64,000 nucleotides of DNA from Duncaniella muris. Lineage in GTDB: Bacteria; Bacteroidota; Bacteroidia; Bacteroidales; Muribaculaceae. The stretch lies in NCBI RefSeq assembly GCF_003024805.1, contig NZ_PUEC01000005.1, positions 1-64,000 on the forward strand. Direction: 5' to 3'. The position numbers and the translations under genes were made by a program. Shown here piece after piece: positions 52,386-61,107 of the stretch; the stretch's first letter is position 1; every line of letters begins with the position of its first letter. Below the pieces are notes generated by a model. The model worked only from the letters and a program-made list of their open reading frames with translations. It was not told the DNA's origin and searched no databases.

Positions 52386-53399
52386 ATGGCTACTCCAATC
52401 TCTCTCCTCAGGGGAGTCATGTTTGCAACTCTGGTATCGATAACCCTCATGCACCCGGCTGTCATTTGCGGACGGCCGGGTGCCGAGAGGGTGTATGCCG
52501 ACACACCTTTTCTACTGACGGATTCCTCCAGCCGGATGCTGCTTCCGCCGGAAGCAGATACATATCTGATTGATGTGCGTGGAGCGATGGCCGGAATAGG
52601 CGAGAGGGTAGGGATGGCCCCGAACTATTGGGGGATGAAGGTGATTTTCCCGAATGACACAATCGGATTGATGTTGCGTCACGGCAATACTTCCTTCGGG
52701 GATATCTTTGATAAGCGTCAGAGCATTTTGACTCTGACAATTGGCGGTGAGGTGGTCTGGAGTGAGGATATAGGCGCGTTTGACAATGCTTCAGGCTGCT
52801 ATAATACGCTGCAGTTGTTTGTTGACCGCGGACAGCGACGGCTGGAACTGCGTGGCGGAGGCAAGAAGATGACAGATATATTCCTGACTGATCTTGACAT
52901 GACGGGATCTCCGGAGTGTGTAAGCATATGGAGCAAAGGACAGCTGACAGTGTCATCATATTCGGTAGAGACGACTTTCAGCCCTTCCGGAAGTCTGGCC
53001 ACCGGCTGGGACAGCAAGGCGCTTGAAGAATATCTGAAGGCTTCGGCTGACCCGCTTGAAGGCTATTGGCAATATCTTGACAGGGAAAATAATCCTCAAT
53101 ATGCCCGCTTGGGTGGACGCTATCTGCTTGCAGTCGTCAGAAATGAATCTGGCGAGGCATATGACATAATCTACGTAGGGGGAGCCGAGACATATGCTTC
53201 CGAATGGCAGCCCATGATGCGAAAGGGGTGTCTCAGGCCTACAATTTTTTTGGATCACTATGATCTTGAGTGGATCGACTCTACATTCGAGCCGATAACG
53301 AGAGATGTTCATGCGCAGGTGACCGACGATGCGATACTCTCGCTCTCGTTTCCGCTGCTTAAAACAACAGTGAGATTTTCAAAAATGCGGTTGAAATAG
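52386..53399 (+). CDS. Secreted protein of unknown function
   Basis: 337 residues with a hydrophobic N-terminal export signal (VMFATLVSITLMHPAVIC). The mature part is mostly beta-rich (MKVIFPNDTIGLMLRHGN, SILTLTIGGEVVWSEDIGAF, LQLFVDRGQRRLELRGGG). A later part begins SADPLEGYWQYLDREN and may be a small lipocalin-like domain. I do not recognise a family. It starts 52 bases after the PurF-like gene on the same strand and is convergent with the EamA gene. Confidence 0.75.
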   Translation: MATPISLLRGVMFATLVSITLMHPAVICGRPGAERVYADTPFLLTDSSSRMLLPPEADTYLIDVRGAMAGIGERVGMAPNYWGMKVIFPNDTIGLMLRHGNTSFGDIFDKRQSILTLTIGGEVVWSEDIGAFDNASGCYNTLQLFVDRGQRRLELRGGGKKMTDIFLTDLDMTGSPECVSIWSKGQLTVSSYSVETTFSPSGSLATGWDSKALEEYLKASADPLEGYWQYLDRENNPQYARLGGRYLLAVVRNESGEAYDIIYVGGAETYASEWQPMMRKGCLRPTIFLDHYDLEWIDSTFEPITRDVHAQVTDDAILSLSFPLLKTTVRFSKMRLK

Positions 53400-53425
53400 C
53401 GACAGACCCGGACTTTCAAAACGCT

Positions 53426-54301
53426 CTAAAGGCTTCCTATTACAAGGAAGGTCAGACCTACAAGCAGGAGGGTGAGGTCGATAATCTTAAGTCTGATGTT
53501 CTTTTCATGGAGTGCTATAACACCATAGAAGAATGACACTATCACACTTCCGCGGCGAATCATGGAGACAACAGCAATCATCGACCCATCGAGCGACAAG
53601 CTATAGAAATAAGCTATATCGGCCACGGTCAGAAAGAGGGAGATCAAAGGGATGGTCCATCGCCATTGCAGTCTGGTGACGCTGCCTTTGCCTCGCAGTA
53701 TCAGTCCGATTGTGATGCCCATGATCACCATCTGATAGAGCGAATACCAGGCCTGCACTTCCAGCGGTTCATAGCGGGTGAGAAGATATTTGTCGTAGAG
53801 AGCGCTTACAGCCCCCATGACGGTGGCTCCGATCGCCATCCATACCCATTTGTCTGACTTCATCGAAATCCCCTCTTTACCACCCACGCGGCTTATGAAA
53901 TAGAGCGAACAGAATCCCAGGATTACACCGGCCCATTGCCAGGCATTGAGTCTCTCGCCGAAAAGCAGCAGTGCGCCTACAAGCACCATCACCGGACGAG
54001 AGGCGTTGACAGGACCCGCTATTGTCAGTGGCAGGTGTTTGATACTTGCATATCCGAGAAGCCATGAACTCAGTACGATTCCTGATTTTATCAATATGGC
54101 GCCATGTCCGGCCAGAGTGTTGCCGAGTCCGTAATTGCCATGACTGACACCGATGATTATCACCGGAAGCATGAAAAGCGAGCCGAACAGGGTGTTGAGA
54201 AAAAGAACGCCGAGCACGTTGTTGCCGTCAACTGACAGCTTCTTCATAATATCATAAAAGCCGAGACATACGGCCGATACCATTGCAAGGATTACCCACA
54301 T
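53426..54301 (-). CDS. EamA/DMT family transporter
   Basis: 291 residues with ten predicted membrane helices in two EamA repeats (first from MWVILAMVSAVCLGFYDIMKKLS, second from WVWMAIGATVMGAVSALYDKYLL). GPVNASRPVMVLVGALLLFGERLNAWQWAGVILGF and MIRRGSVIVSFFYGVIALHEKNIRLKIIDL are the two typical duplicated ends. It is an inner-membrane drug/metabolite exporter or importer, substrate unknown. Divergent from dnaN. Confidence 0.9.
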   Translation of the reverse strand: MWVILAMVSAVCLGFYDIMKKLSVDGNNVLGVLFLNTLFGSLFMLPVIIIGVSHGNYGLGNTLAGHGAILIKSGIVLSSWLLGYASIKHLPLTIAGPVNASRPVMVLVGALLLFGERLNAWQWAGVILGFCSLYFISRVGGKEGISMKSDKWVWMAIGATVMGAVSALYDKYLLTRYEPLEVQAWYSLYQMVIMGITIGLILRGKGSVTRLQWRWTIPLISLFLTVADIAYFYSLSLDGSMIAVVSMIRRGSVIVSFFYGVIALHEKNIRLKIIDLTLLLVGLTFLVIGSL

Positions 54302-54341
54302 GATAGACAGTGTTAGTTGAACGCTATTTCAAAAATTCGTG

Positions 54342-54349
54342 CAAAGTTA
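54342..54349 (-). promoter_or_regulatory. -7 box of the EamA transporter gene
   Basis: The minus strand reads TAACTTTG, about 40 bases before the ATG at 54301. Confidence 0.5.
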
Positions 54350-54369
54350 CGAATTTAATTTTTTGCCGG

Positions 54370-54400
54370 TTGCTAATTGCGAAATTTTGTGCTAACTTTG
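54370..54400 (+). promoter_or_regulatory. Promoter of dnaN and downstream genes
   Basis: TTG at 54370-54372, 20 bases, then TAACTTTG at 54393-54400. The ATG at 54428 follows after a short leader. An earlier in-frame codon at 54377 lies between the two boxes and is excluded. Confidence 0.65.
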
Positions 54401-54427
54401 TGGGATAAAAACTCAAACAAAAACGAT

Positions 54428-55561
54428 ATGAAATTTACCGTTCCAAGTAAGACACTTCATAATTTCGCTTCATCGGTAAGCAAGGTGATCAATGCGAAAA
54501 ATGCGTTGACTATTCTTAATAACTTCCTCTTTTCGATAGAAGGCAGTGTGCTGACAATCACCGCATGTGACGGTGAAAACATGCTTTGCGGACGAATTCC
54601 TATCATGGATGTCGAAGGAGAGGGCGAGTTCTGTATTGACGCGCGCCGCATTGTGGAACTCCTCCGTGTGATGCCTGAACAGGAACTCAATTTCGTTATT
54701 GACGAAGACACTCTTGCTGTAGAGATGTCTCATCCGAACGGATCTTATAAATTCATGGGACTCAAAGGCTCTGAATATCCGCATTTCGACCGCAGCAAGC
54801 AGTCGGAAAACCTTCTGGTGTTCAAGGCTCCGGGTTCGGCTCTTCTCAGAGGTCTGGAATACACTTCTTTTGCGGCCGGTACAGATATGCTTCGTCCGCA
54901 GATGATGGGTGTGTATTGGGACATCAAGCCTGATAAACTCGTTTTTGTCGCTACTGACACTCACAAGCTTGTGCGTTTCGAAGACTGCAGCCTTTCACCT
55001 GAGATCGAGGGCTCATTCATCCTGCCCAACAAGTCGACTAACGTGTTCCGCAGCGTTTTCACCCGTGATGAGGAAGTCACAGTGAAACTTGACCAGCAGA
55101 CCGGTGTTACGTTTGAAACAGACACTTTCACCTTTGAAAGCCGTCTGGTCAAAGGCCGCTATCCCGATTATACAAGAGTTATTCCTGAAAACAATCCTTT
55201 CACACTCACAGTCAACCGCCACTCGTTCACCACTGCCGTGCGCCGGGTGAGCCTTTTTGTGGATGAAGGTCATGGCCTGATCAAGTTCAACGTCACCCCA
55301 GAACGTGTAACCATCAAGGCGTCTGACAACGAGTACAACACATCAGGCGTGGAAACTCTGTCGGCTGATTTCACCGGCAGCAATATGGTTATCGGTTTCA
55401 GCTCTTCATATCTGTCGGAACTCGCAGGAGTGCTTTGGACAGAAGATATCATTTTCAAACTTGCCGATCCCTCAAAACCGGCAGTGATTCTTCCGACTGA
55501 AGACAAAGCAGACACTCGTCTGACCATGCTCCTCATGCCGATGAATGTAACAGACTTTTAA
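54428..55561 (+). CDS. dnaN: DNA polymerase III beta sliding clamp
   Basis: 377 residues forming three clamp-fold domains; the dimer encircles DNA and tethers polymerase III. Family segments: MKFTVPSKTLHNFASSVSKVINAKNALTILNNFLF, IPIMDVEGEGEFCIDARRIVELLRVMP, LRPQMMGVYWDIKPDKLVFVATDTHKLVRFE, ESRLVKGRYPDYTRVIPENN and the C-terminal LLMPM. dnaA, recF and gyrB are not adjacent. Instead a proofreading-like exonuclease, coaBC and recN follow on the same strand. Confidence 0.97.
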   Translation: MKFTVPSKTLHNFASSVSKVINAKNALTILNNFLFSIEGSVLTITACDGENMLCGRIPIMDVEGEGEFCIDARRIVELLRVMPEQELNFVIDEDTLAVEMSHPNGSYKFMGLKGSEYPHFDRSKQSENLLVFKAPGSALLRGLEYTSFAAGTDMLRPQMMGVYWDIKPDKLVFVATDTHKLVRFEDCSLSPEIEGSFILPNKSTNVFRSVFTRDEEVTVKLDQQTGVTFETDTFTFESRLVKGRYPDYTRVIPENNPFTLTVNRHSFTTAVRRVSLFVDEGHGLIKFNVTPERVTIKASDNEYNTSGVETLSADFTGSNMVIGFSSSYLSELAGVLWTEDIIFKLADPSKPAVILPTEDKADTRLTMLLMPMNVTDF

Positions 55562-55576
55562 AAGTATCTTGAGATC

Positions 55577-56338
55577 ATGCAGCTTAATCTGAAAAAGCCC
55601 ATAGTATTTTTTGATCTTGAGACCACCGGAGTGGATATTCTCCATGACCGTATAGTCGAAATTTCGCTGATAAAGATAATGCCTGACGGACAGGAGATCG
55701 AGAAGACACGCAGAGTCAATCCTGAAATGCCTATTCCGGCCGAAGCCACAGCTGTCCATCATATCACAGACGAGGATGTGGCCGGAGAACCGACATTTAG
55801 GCAGATTGCGCGGTCACTGGCCAATGAATTGACCGGGTGTGACATAGCCGGTTTCAATTCAAACCGTTTCGATGTCCCGATGCTTGATCAGGAATTCCAG
55901 CGTTCAGGGGTCAAATTCGACTTCTCGAAAGCCCGTTTTATCGACGTGCAGACAATTTTCCATAAAAAAGAACAGCGCACGCTTGTGGCTGCCTATAAAT
56001 TCTATTGCGGCAAGGATCTTGACGGCGCGCATTCAGCCAATGCCGACACTCGCGCTACTTACGAGGTGCTTAAGGCGCAGCTTGACCGCTATGACGATCT
56101 GCCTAATGACATGGAAGAGCTCAGCAAGTATTCCAGAGTCAACCGCAATGTCGATTTCATGGGCCGTATCATTCTCGATGACAATGATCGCGAACTTGTG
56201 AACTTCGGCAAATACAAAGGCCAGCCCGTTACGGAAGTGCTGCGTAAGGATCCTTCGTATTACGACTGGATCATGAAAGGTGACTTTGCACAGAACACAA
56301 AAGATTGTTTCACCCGCATTAAACTCGCAATGAAATGA
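55577..56338 (+). CDS. DEDDh 3'-5' exonuclease (DNA polymerase III epsilon-like)
   Basis: 253 residues. ExoI motif FFDLETTGVDILHDRIVEIS carries the first Asp and Glu. ExoII is in DIAGFNSNRFDVPML. ExoIII HSANADTRATYEVL carries the His and Asp of the DEDDh set. A C-terminal extension (LVNFGKYKGQPVTEVLRKDPSYYDWIMKG) is an added small domain seen in related exonucleases. It starts 15 bases after dnaN, and its end overlaps coaBC by four bases. A role as replication proofreader or accessory repair nuclease is likely. Confidence 0.92.
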   Translation: MQLNLKKPIVFFDLETTGVDILHDRIVEISLIKIMPDGQEIEKTRRVNPEMPIPAEATAVHHITDEDVAGEPTFRQIARSLANELTGCDIAGFNSNRFDVPMLDQEFQRSGVKFDFSKARFIDVQTIFHKKEQRTLVAAYKFYCGKDLDGAHSANADTRATYEVLKAQLDRYDDLPNDMEELSKYSRVNRNVDFMGRIILDDNDRELVNFGKYKGQPVTEVLRKDPSYYDWIMKGDFAQNTKDCFTRIKLAMK

Positions 56339-57558
56339 GTGCGCTTGCAGGCAAGCATATCATCCTTGGTATTTGCGGGGGGATCGCAGCTTACAAATCT
56401 GTCTCTTTGCTCCGCCTCTTTGTCAAGGCCGGAGCAGAGGTGCAGGTGGTGATCACTCCGGCCGGAAAACAGTTTATCACTCCCGTGACACTGTCTTCGC
56501 TGAGCCAGAAGCCGGTTGTCAGCGAATTTTTCACCGCCAATACCGGAGAATGGCATTCGCATGTGAATCTCGGACTCTGGGCCGACTGCATGGTGATCGC
56601 TCCGGCCACAGCTTCGACTATAGGCAAGATGGCCCACGGCATTGCTGACAATATGCTTGTGACGACCTATCTTTCAGCCAAGTCCAAAGTGTTTGTCGCT
56701 CCGGCAATGGACCTTGATATGATGGCCCATCCCTCTACCACGGCAAACATAGATCTCCTGCGCAGTTACGGCAATATAATCATAGAACCTGAGAGCGGAG
56801 AGCTTGCCAGCGGACTGGTAGGCAAGGGCCGCATGGAAGAACCTGAAAACATTTTCAGAACTGTCGAAGCCTATTTTGCCGCAGAAGGAGATTTTAAAGG
56901 TAAAAAGGTACTTGTGACGGCCGGCCCGACATATGAGCGCATTGACCCGGTCAGGTTTATAGGCAATTTTTCATCCGGCAAAATGGGCTATGCCATTGCT
57001 GAGGAATTTGCCTCGCGTGGTGCAGAAGTCACACTTGTGAGCGGGCCTGTCTCACTCTCGGTGAAAAGCCCTGCAATCAGGCTTGTAAAAGTGGAATCGG
57101 CCCGTCAGATGCTGCAGGCCTGTGAAGAAGCGTTTCCACAGAGCGATATATCTGTTATGTGTGCTGCTGTGGCTGATTATGCCCCGGCCGATGTCGCGGA
57201 CAGGAAAATAAAGCGTGAGCGCGATGAAGTACCGGTCATAAATCTGGTAAAGAATCCGGACATCGCCAAAACGCTTGGCTCTGAAAAGCGCTATGGTCAG
57301 ATTCTCGTTGGCTTTGCCTTGGAGACTGACCATGAATTTGAAAACGCTGTCGGTAAGATGCAAGCCAAGAATCTTGATATGATCGTGCTTAATTCATTGC
57401 GTGACTCCGGTGCCGGTTTCGGAACAGATACAAATAAAGTGACTGTGATGACTGCCAACGGTGGACGCACTGAATTCGGACTTAAATCGAAGCAGGCTGT
57501 CGCTGCCGATGTGGTTGATTCGATAGCCGGGCTTCTTCAGAAACAGACAGTTTCCTAA
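56335..57558 (+). CDS. coaBC: Bifunctional CoaBC (PPC decarboxylase / PPC synthetase)
   Basis: 407 residues. The N-terminal CoaC flavoprotein decarboxylase (about 1-185) contains GGIAAYKSVSLLR, SHVNLGLWADCMVIAPATASTIGKMAHGIADNML and GKGRMEEPENI. The C-terminal CoaB synthetase contains VTAGPTYERIDPVRFIGNFSSGKMGYAIAEE and VGFALETDHEFE. Two CoaC residues differ from E. coli: the PxMNxxMW motif reads PAMDLDMM (Asp126 for Asn125), and the active-site Cys158 position is Ser159 in ELASGLVGKGRM. The start overlaps the exonuclease stop (ATGA). Confidence 0.94.
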   Translation: MSALAGKHIILGICGGIAAYKSVSLLRLFVKAGAEVQVVITPAGKQFITPVTLSSLSQKPVVSEFFTANTGEWHSHVNLGLWADCMVIAPATASTIGKMAHGIADNMLVTTYLSAKSKVFVAPAMDLDMMAHPSTTANIDLLRSYGNIIIEPESGELASGLVGKGRMEEPENIFRTVEAYFAAEGDFKGKKVLVTAGPTYERIDPVRFIGNFSSGKMGYAIAEEFASRGAEVTLVSGPVSLSVKSPAIRLVKVESARQMLQACEEAFPQSDISVMCAAVADYAPADVADRKIKRERDEVPVINLVKNPDIAKTLGSEKRYGQILVGFALETDHEFENAVGKMQAKNLDMIVLNSLRDSGAGFGTDTNKVTVMTANGGRTEFGLKSKQAVAADVVDSIAGLLQKQTVS

Positions 57559-57572
57559 TTTTACGATCACAG

Positions 57573-58484
57573 ATGTTGATGAGAACTCTTGTTTCTATCC
57601 TTTTTGCAATTCTGCTTTCTGCCTCTGCTGTGGGACAGGAACTCAATTGTCGTGTTGAAATCAACACTTCTCAGCTTGAGGGAACAAACAAGGGCGTTTT
57701 TGAAACCTTGCAGAATGCGGTCAATGAGTATGTTAACACCAATCAGTGGACTAATGCCCAGTTTTCGCCTAACGAGAAAATTGAGTGCACCCTGTTTTTC
57801 ACGATCACGAAATATGATGAATCGTCAGGAGCAATGGAAGGTTCGCTTCAGGTGCAGTCGATCAGACCGGTCTACAATTCGTCATACACAACAACTCTGA
57901 TCAACTTCAAGGACAACAAGATTGAATTTTCATATCAGGAAAACGAACCTCTGATCCATTCCGAAACCAGCATGGAGAGCCAGCTGACACAGATCCTGAA
58001 TTTCTATATCTATCTGATTCTCGCTGTGGATTTTGATTCGTTTTCTCCGCGTGGAGGCGATCAGTTCTTTGAACGTCTTGAAGCGATTGTACATCAGGGC
58101 CAGTCATCGGGCGAAAGCGGATGGAAAGCGTTTGAAGATACTAAGAACAGAGCAGCCGTGCTTGCGGCTTTCACTGATCCGTCAATGCGCAAGATGCGCG
58201 ATCTGTATTACAGCTACCATCTGCAGGGGCTTGACCAGATGTCGGTCAGTCCGGATAAAGGGCGTAAGACCATTGACGAGTCATTGGACATACTGACTGA
58301 AATCTATAAGGTAGCGCCAATGTCCGTCGGGCTTTCGATGTTCAAGGATGCCAAACTTGACGAACTTGTAAATATATATTCAAAGGGCACTGCAGAAGAG
58401 CGTCAGCATGCCTATGACGTGCTTTCGGCGATATTTCCCACTGAGCAGCAGCGTCTCGAAAAAATCAGACGTGGCGATCAGTGA
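57573..58484 (+). CDS. DUF4835 family secreted protein (PorD-like)
   Basis: 303 residues with a signal peptide (MLMRTLVSILFAILLSASAVGQ). The order of segments LNCRVEINTSQLEGTNKGVFETLQNAVNEYVNTNQWT, CTLFFTITKYD, LQVQSIRPVYNSSYTTTLINFKD and LILAVDFDSFSPRGGDQFFE is that of DUF4835. The family is found in Bacteroidetes, and some annotations link it to the type IX secretion component PorD. I am less sure of that link than of the family. It starts 14 bases after coaBC and may be exported to the periplasm or outer membrane. An ATG at 57579 is also possible. Confidence 0.88.
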   Translation: MLMRTLVSILFAILLSASAVGQELNCRVEINTSQLEGTNKGVFETLQNAVNEYVNTNQWTNAQFSPNEKIECTLFFTITKYDESSGAMEGSLQVQSIRPVYNSSYTTTLINFKDNKIEFSYQENEPLIHSETSMESQLTQILNFYIYLILAVDFDSFSPRGGDQFFERLEAIVHQGQSSGESGWKAFEDTKNRAAVLAAFTDPSMRKMRDLYYSYHLQGLDQMSVSPDKGRKTIDESLDILTEIYKVAPMSVGLSMFKDAKLDELVNIYSKGTAEERQHAYDVLSAIFPTEQQRLEKIRRGDQ

Positions 58485-58572
58485 TAACCTCCGTGCTAAG
58501 ATTATATACATATTATATACGGTATAAAGCCTACTCTCTCACTGAAACTCTCACTCATAAAATATTCAAGAT

Positions 58573-60234
58573 TTGTTAGAATCACTCCACATATCGAACT
58601 ATGCGTTGATTGACCTGATTGACATTGACTTCCATCCCGGATTCAATGTTATCACCGGCGAAACCGGAGCCGGCAAGTCAATCATTCTTGGTGCTCTCTC
58701 ACTCCTGCTTGGCGCGAGGGCTGATACCCGTGTGGTGACAGACCCTGAGACCAAAAGCGTTATTGAAGCAGTGTTTTCAGTCAAAGACTATCCCTTGCTT
58801 AAGGAATTCTGTCTGCAGGAAGACATCGAGTGGGATGATGACCGCTGCATTCTGCGGCGTGAGATTTCTCCCGCAGGGCGTTCGCGCGCTTTTGTAAATG
58901 ACTCCCCGGTTCCTCTTGCGAAGCTGAGAGAGGTCAGTCTCCATTTGATCGACATACATTCCCAGCATCAGAATCAGCTGCTTTCAACCCCCGCTTTTCA
59001 GCTTGACGTGATTGACACTCTTGCCGGTAATTCCAGTCGGCTTAAGGCATATCAGGTAAGGTTCAATGCCTTGCGTGAGGCAATCAAGCGACTGAAAACC
59101 GCGCGGGCGAGAATAGAACGTTCGCGTGAGGACGAAGAGTTTACCCGCTATCAGCTTGAACAGATCGAAGAACTCGGATTGCAGCGTGGCGAACAGGCCG
59201 AACTTGAACGTGAGCGCGATGTGATGACAAATCTTGCATCCATAAAGGAGGCCTTGGCCAAAGCTACGGGTGCGCTCGACGGAGATAATGGCGGAGCTTT
59301 GCGTCTGGTGGATAGGGCAATCGAGGCATGTAATGAACTTGGAGACCTGCTTGATGCCTCAGATGCAATTCCGGAACGTCTGGAGTCTGCGAAAATAGAA
59401 CTGGCAGACATAGCCTCGACTTTCTGTGTGCTTGACGAAAGCCTTGGAGCTGATCCGGCTGCATTGGCCTCGATTGAAGAGCGGCTGGGGGCCATCTATT
59501 CTCTCTGCCACAAGCATCATGTGGCTGATGCCGATGGCCTGATTGATCTGCGTGATTCTCTGAGAGAGAAACTCAGGGCTCTTGACAGTTCTGACGAGAC
59601 TCTCGAAGAACTTGAACGTGACGCGCGCAGGGCAAAGGCGCTTGCCAGAGAGGCCGCTCAGGAAATATCCAATGCCAGAAAGGAAGAGGCCGAGCGTTTT
59701 GGCCGGCGGCTGACAGAAATAGCAATGCCTTTGGGTATGAAAAATCTGCGTTGTGAAATCAGCGTGACTCCGGCAGATATGACCGCTACCGGATGTGACA
59801 ATGTTGAATTCATGGTGGCATTCAACAAGAATCAACCTCTGATGCCGGTTGGAGCCACTGCATCCGGCGGTGAAATTTCCCGGCTGATGCTTTCAATAAA
59901 GTCGATCATCGCTTCGCGTATGCAGTTGCCAAGCATTATATTTGATGAAATTGACACCGGAGTGTCAGGTGATGTCGCTAACCGTATGGGGCAGATGATG
60001 AAGGATATTTCAGAAAATATTCAGGTCACTACGATTACGCACCTTCCTCAGGTGGCATCAAAAGGCGCACATCAGTATCGGGTCTATAAAGAGGATGACG
60101 AGCAGTCGACCCACACCCGCATATCGCTTCTGAGCGATGAAGAGCGAGTACGATCGATAGCTGCTATGCTTGGAGGAGCAGACATTGATGAAACGGCCAT
60201 TGCGGCGGCAAGAAGCCTGCTGGCCCAGAGATAA
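58573..60234 (+). CDS. recN: DNA repair protein RecN (TTG start)
   Basis: 553 residues of the SMC-like RecN family, acting in double-strand break repair. Walker A is FNVITGETGAGKSIILGALSLLLGARAD near residue 26. A coiled-coil region (about 155-370, REDEEFTRYQLEQIEELGLQRGEQAELERERD) follows, then the signature ATASGGEISRLMLSIKSIIAS and Walker B LPSIIFDEIDTGVSGDVANRMGQMM. An in-frame stop lies at 58558-58560 and the first codons are MLESLHISNYALID, as usual for RecN, so the start is TTG at 58573. Confidence 0.96.
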   Translation: MLESLHISNYALIDLIDIDFHPGFNVITGETGAGKSIILGALSLLLGARADTRVVTDPETKSVIEAVFSVKDYPLLKEFCLQEDIEWDDDRCILRREISPAGRSRAFVNDSPVPLAKLREVSLHLIDIHSQHQNQLLSTPAFQLDVIDTLAGNSSRLKAYQVRFNALREAIKRLKTARARIERSREDEEFTRYQLEQIEELGLQRGEQAELERERDVMTNLASIKEALAKATGALDGDNGGALRLVDRAIEACNELGDLLDASDAIPERLESAKIELADIASTFCVLDESLGADPAALASIEERLGAIYSLCHKHHVADADGLIDLRDSLREKLRALDSSDETLEELERDARRAKALAREAAQEISNARKEEAERFGRRLTEIAMPLGMKNLRCEISVTPADMTATGCDNVEFMVAFNKNQPLMPVGATASGGEISRLMLSIKSIIASRMQLPSIIFDEIDTGVSGDVANRMGQMMKDISENIQVTTITHLPQVASKGAHQYRVYKEDDEQSTHTRISLLSDEERVRSIAAMLGGADIDETAIAAARSLLAQR

Positions 60235-60279
60235 TAAGAAGGAATAAGTTACAAATATAATAGAAAATAGAATAAAGAC

Positions 60280-61035
60280 GTGGATCGCAACGATTATATC
60301 TATGGCCTCAGGGCTGTTATGGAGGCTATCGAAGCCGGCAAAGAAATTGACAAAATCTTTATAGCTAAAGATCTGCAGGGAGACCTTGCGTCGGAGCTGA
60401 TTGCGTTGGCTCGTGCCAACAGAGTTGTGATGCAGCGTGTGCCCGTGGAACGCATCAACCGTATCACCCGTAAGAATCATCAGGGCGTGTTGGCAATGAT
60501 GTCGGCTGTGACATATCATAGGCTTGATCATCTTGTGCCTGAATTGTATGAGGCCGGAATATTGCCGTTTATCGTGCTGCTTGACGGTATGACAGATGTC
60601 AGAAATTTCGGAGCTATAGCCCGTACATGTGAATGTGCCGGGGTTGATGCTATTGTTATTCCGGAACATGGCAGTGTGTCGGTGGGTGGAGATGCGATAA
60701 AGACATCAGCGGGAGCCTTGCATCATATTCCGGTGTGTCGTGTCTCTTCGATCGCGTGGGCTGCTAAGTTTTTGCGTGAGAACGGATATAATGTTGTTGC
60801 CGTGACAGAGAAATCTGATATTAACTATACGGAAGGGAAGTATTCCGATCCGGTGGCCATCGTAATGGGGGCTGAGGATGTTGGCATCTCTCCGGAGGCC
60901 ATGAAGCAGTGCGAGACACGCGTAGGTATTCCGATGTTTGGAAACATCGGATCGCTTAATGTTTCGGTGGCAGCCGGGGTAATGATCTACGAGGTGGTAC
61001 GCCAGCGCCTGGAAGCCAACCTTGAAATTATCTGA
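60280..61035 (+). CDS. rlmB: 23S rRNA 2'-O-ribose methyltransferase RlmB-type (GTG start)
   Basis: 251 residues. The N-terminal substrate-binding domain (YIYGLRAVMEAIEAGKEIDKIFIAKDLQ, RVPVERINRITRKNHQGVLAM) is followed by a SPOUT methyltransferase domain with the trefoil-knot motifs LLDGMTDVRNFGAIARTCECAGVDAIVIP, AIVMGAEDVGI and IPMFGNIGSLNVSVAAGVMIYE. It fits TrmH-family RlmB, which methylates G2251 of 23S rRNA. The start codon is GTG (60280-60282). recN ends 45 bases upstream. Confidence 0.93.
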   Translation: MDRNDYIYGLRAVMEAIEAGKEIDKIFIAKDLQGDLASELIALARANRVVMQRVPVERINRITRKNHQGVLAMMSAVTYHRLDHLVPELYEAGILPFIVLLDGMTDVRNFGAIARTCECAGVDAIVIPEHGSVSVGGDAIKTSAGALHHIPVCRVSSIAWAAKFLRENGYNVVAVTEKSDINYTEGKYSDPVAIVMGAEDVGISPEAMKQCETRVGIPMFGNIGSLNVSVAAGVMIYEVVRQRLEANLEII

Positions 61036-61068
61036 TACTGAACGATTCCTTAAAGCAAAAAAATGCAG

Positions 61069-61107
61069 GGGCCGAAGTTTTCCCGAACTTCGGCCCTAAT
61101 TTTTTTG
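61069..61107. terminator. Terminator shared by rlmB and the convergent methyltransferase gene
   Basis: GGGCCGAAGTT at 61069-61079 pairs with AACTTCGGCCC at 61086-61096, followed by TAATTTTTTT. The stop codon of the minus-strand gene (61096-61098) overlaps the right arm. Confidence 0.88.
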
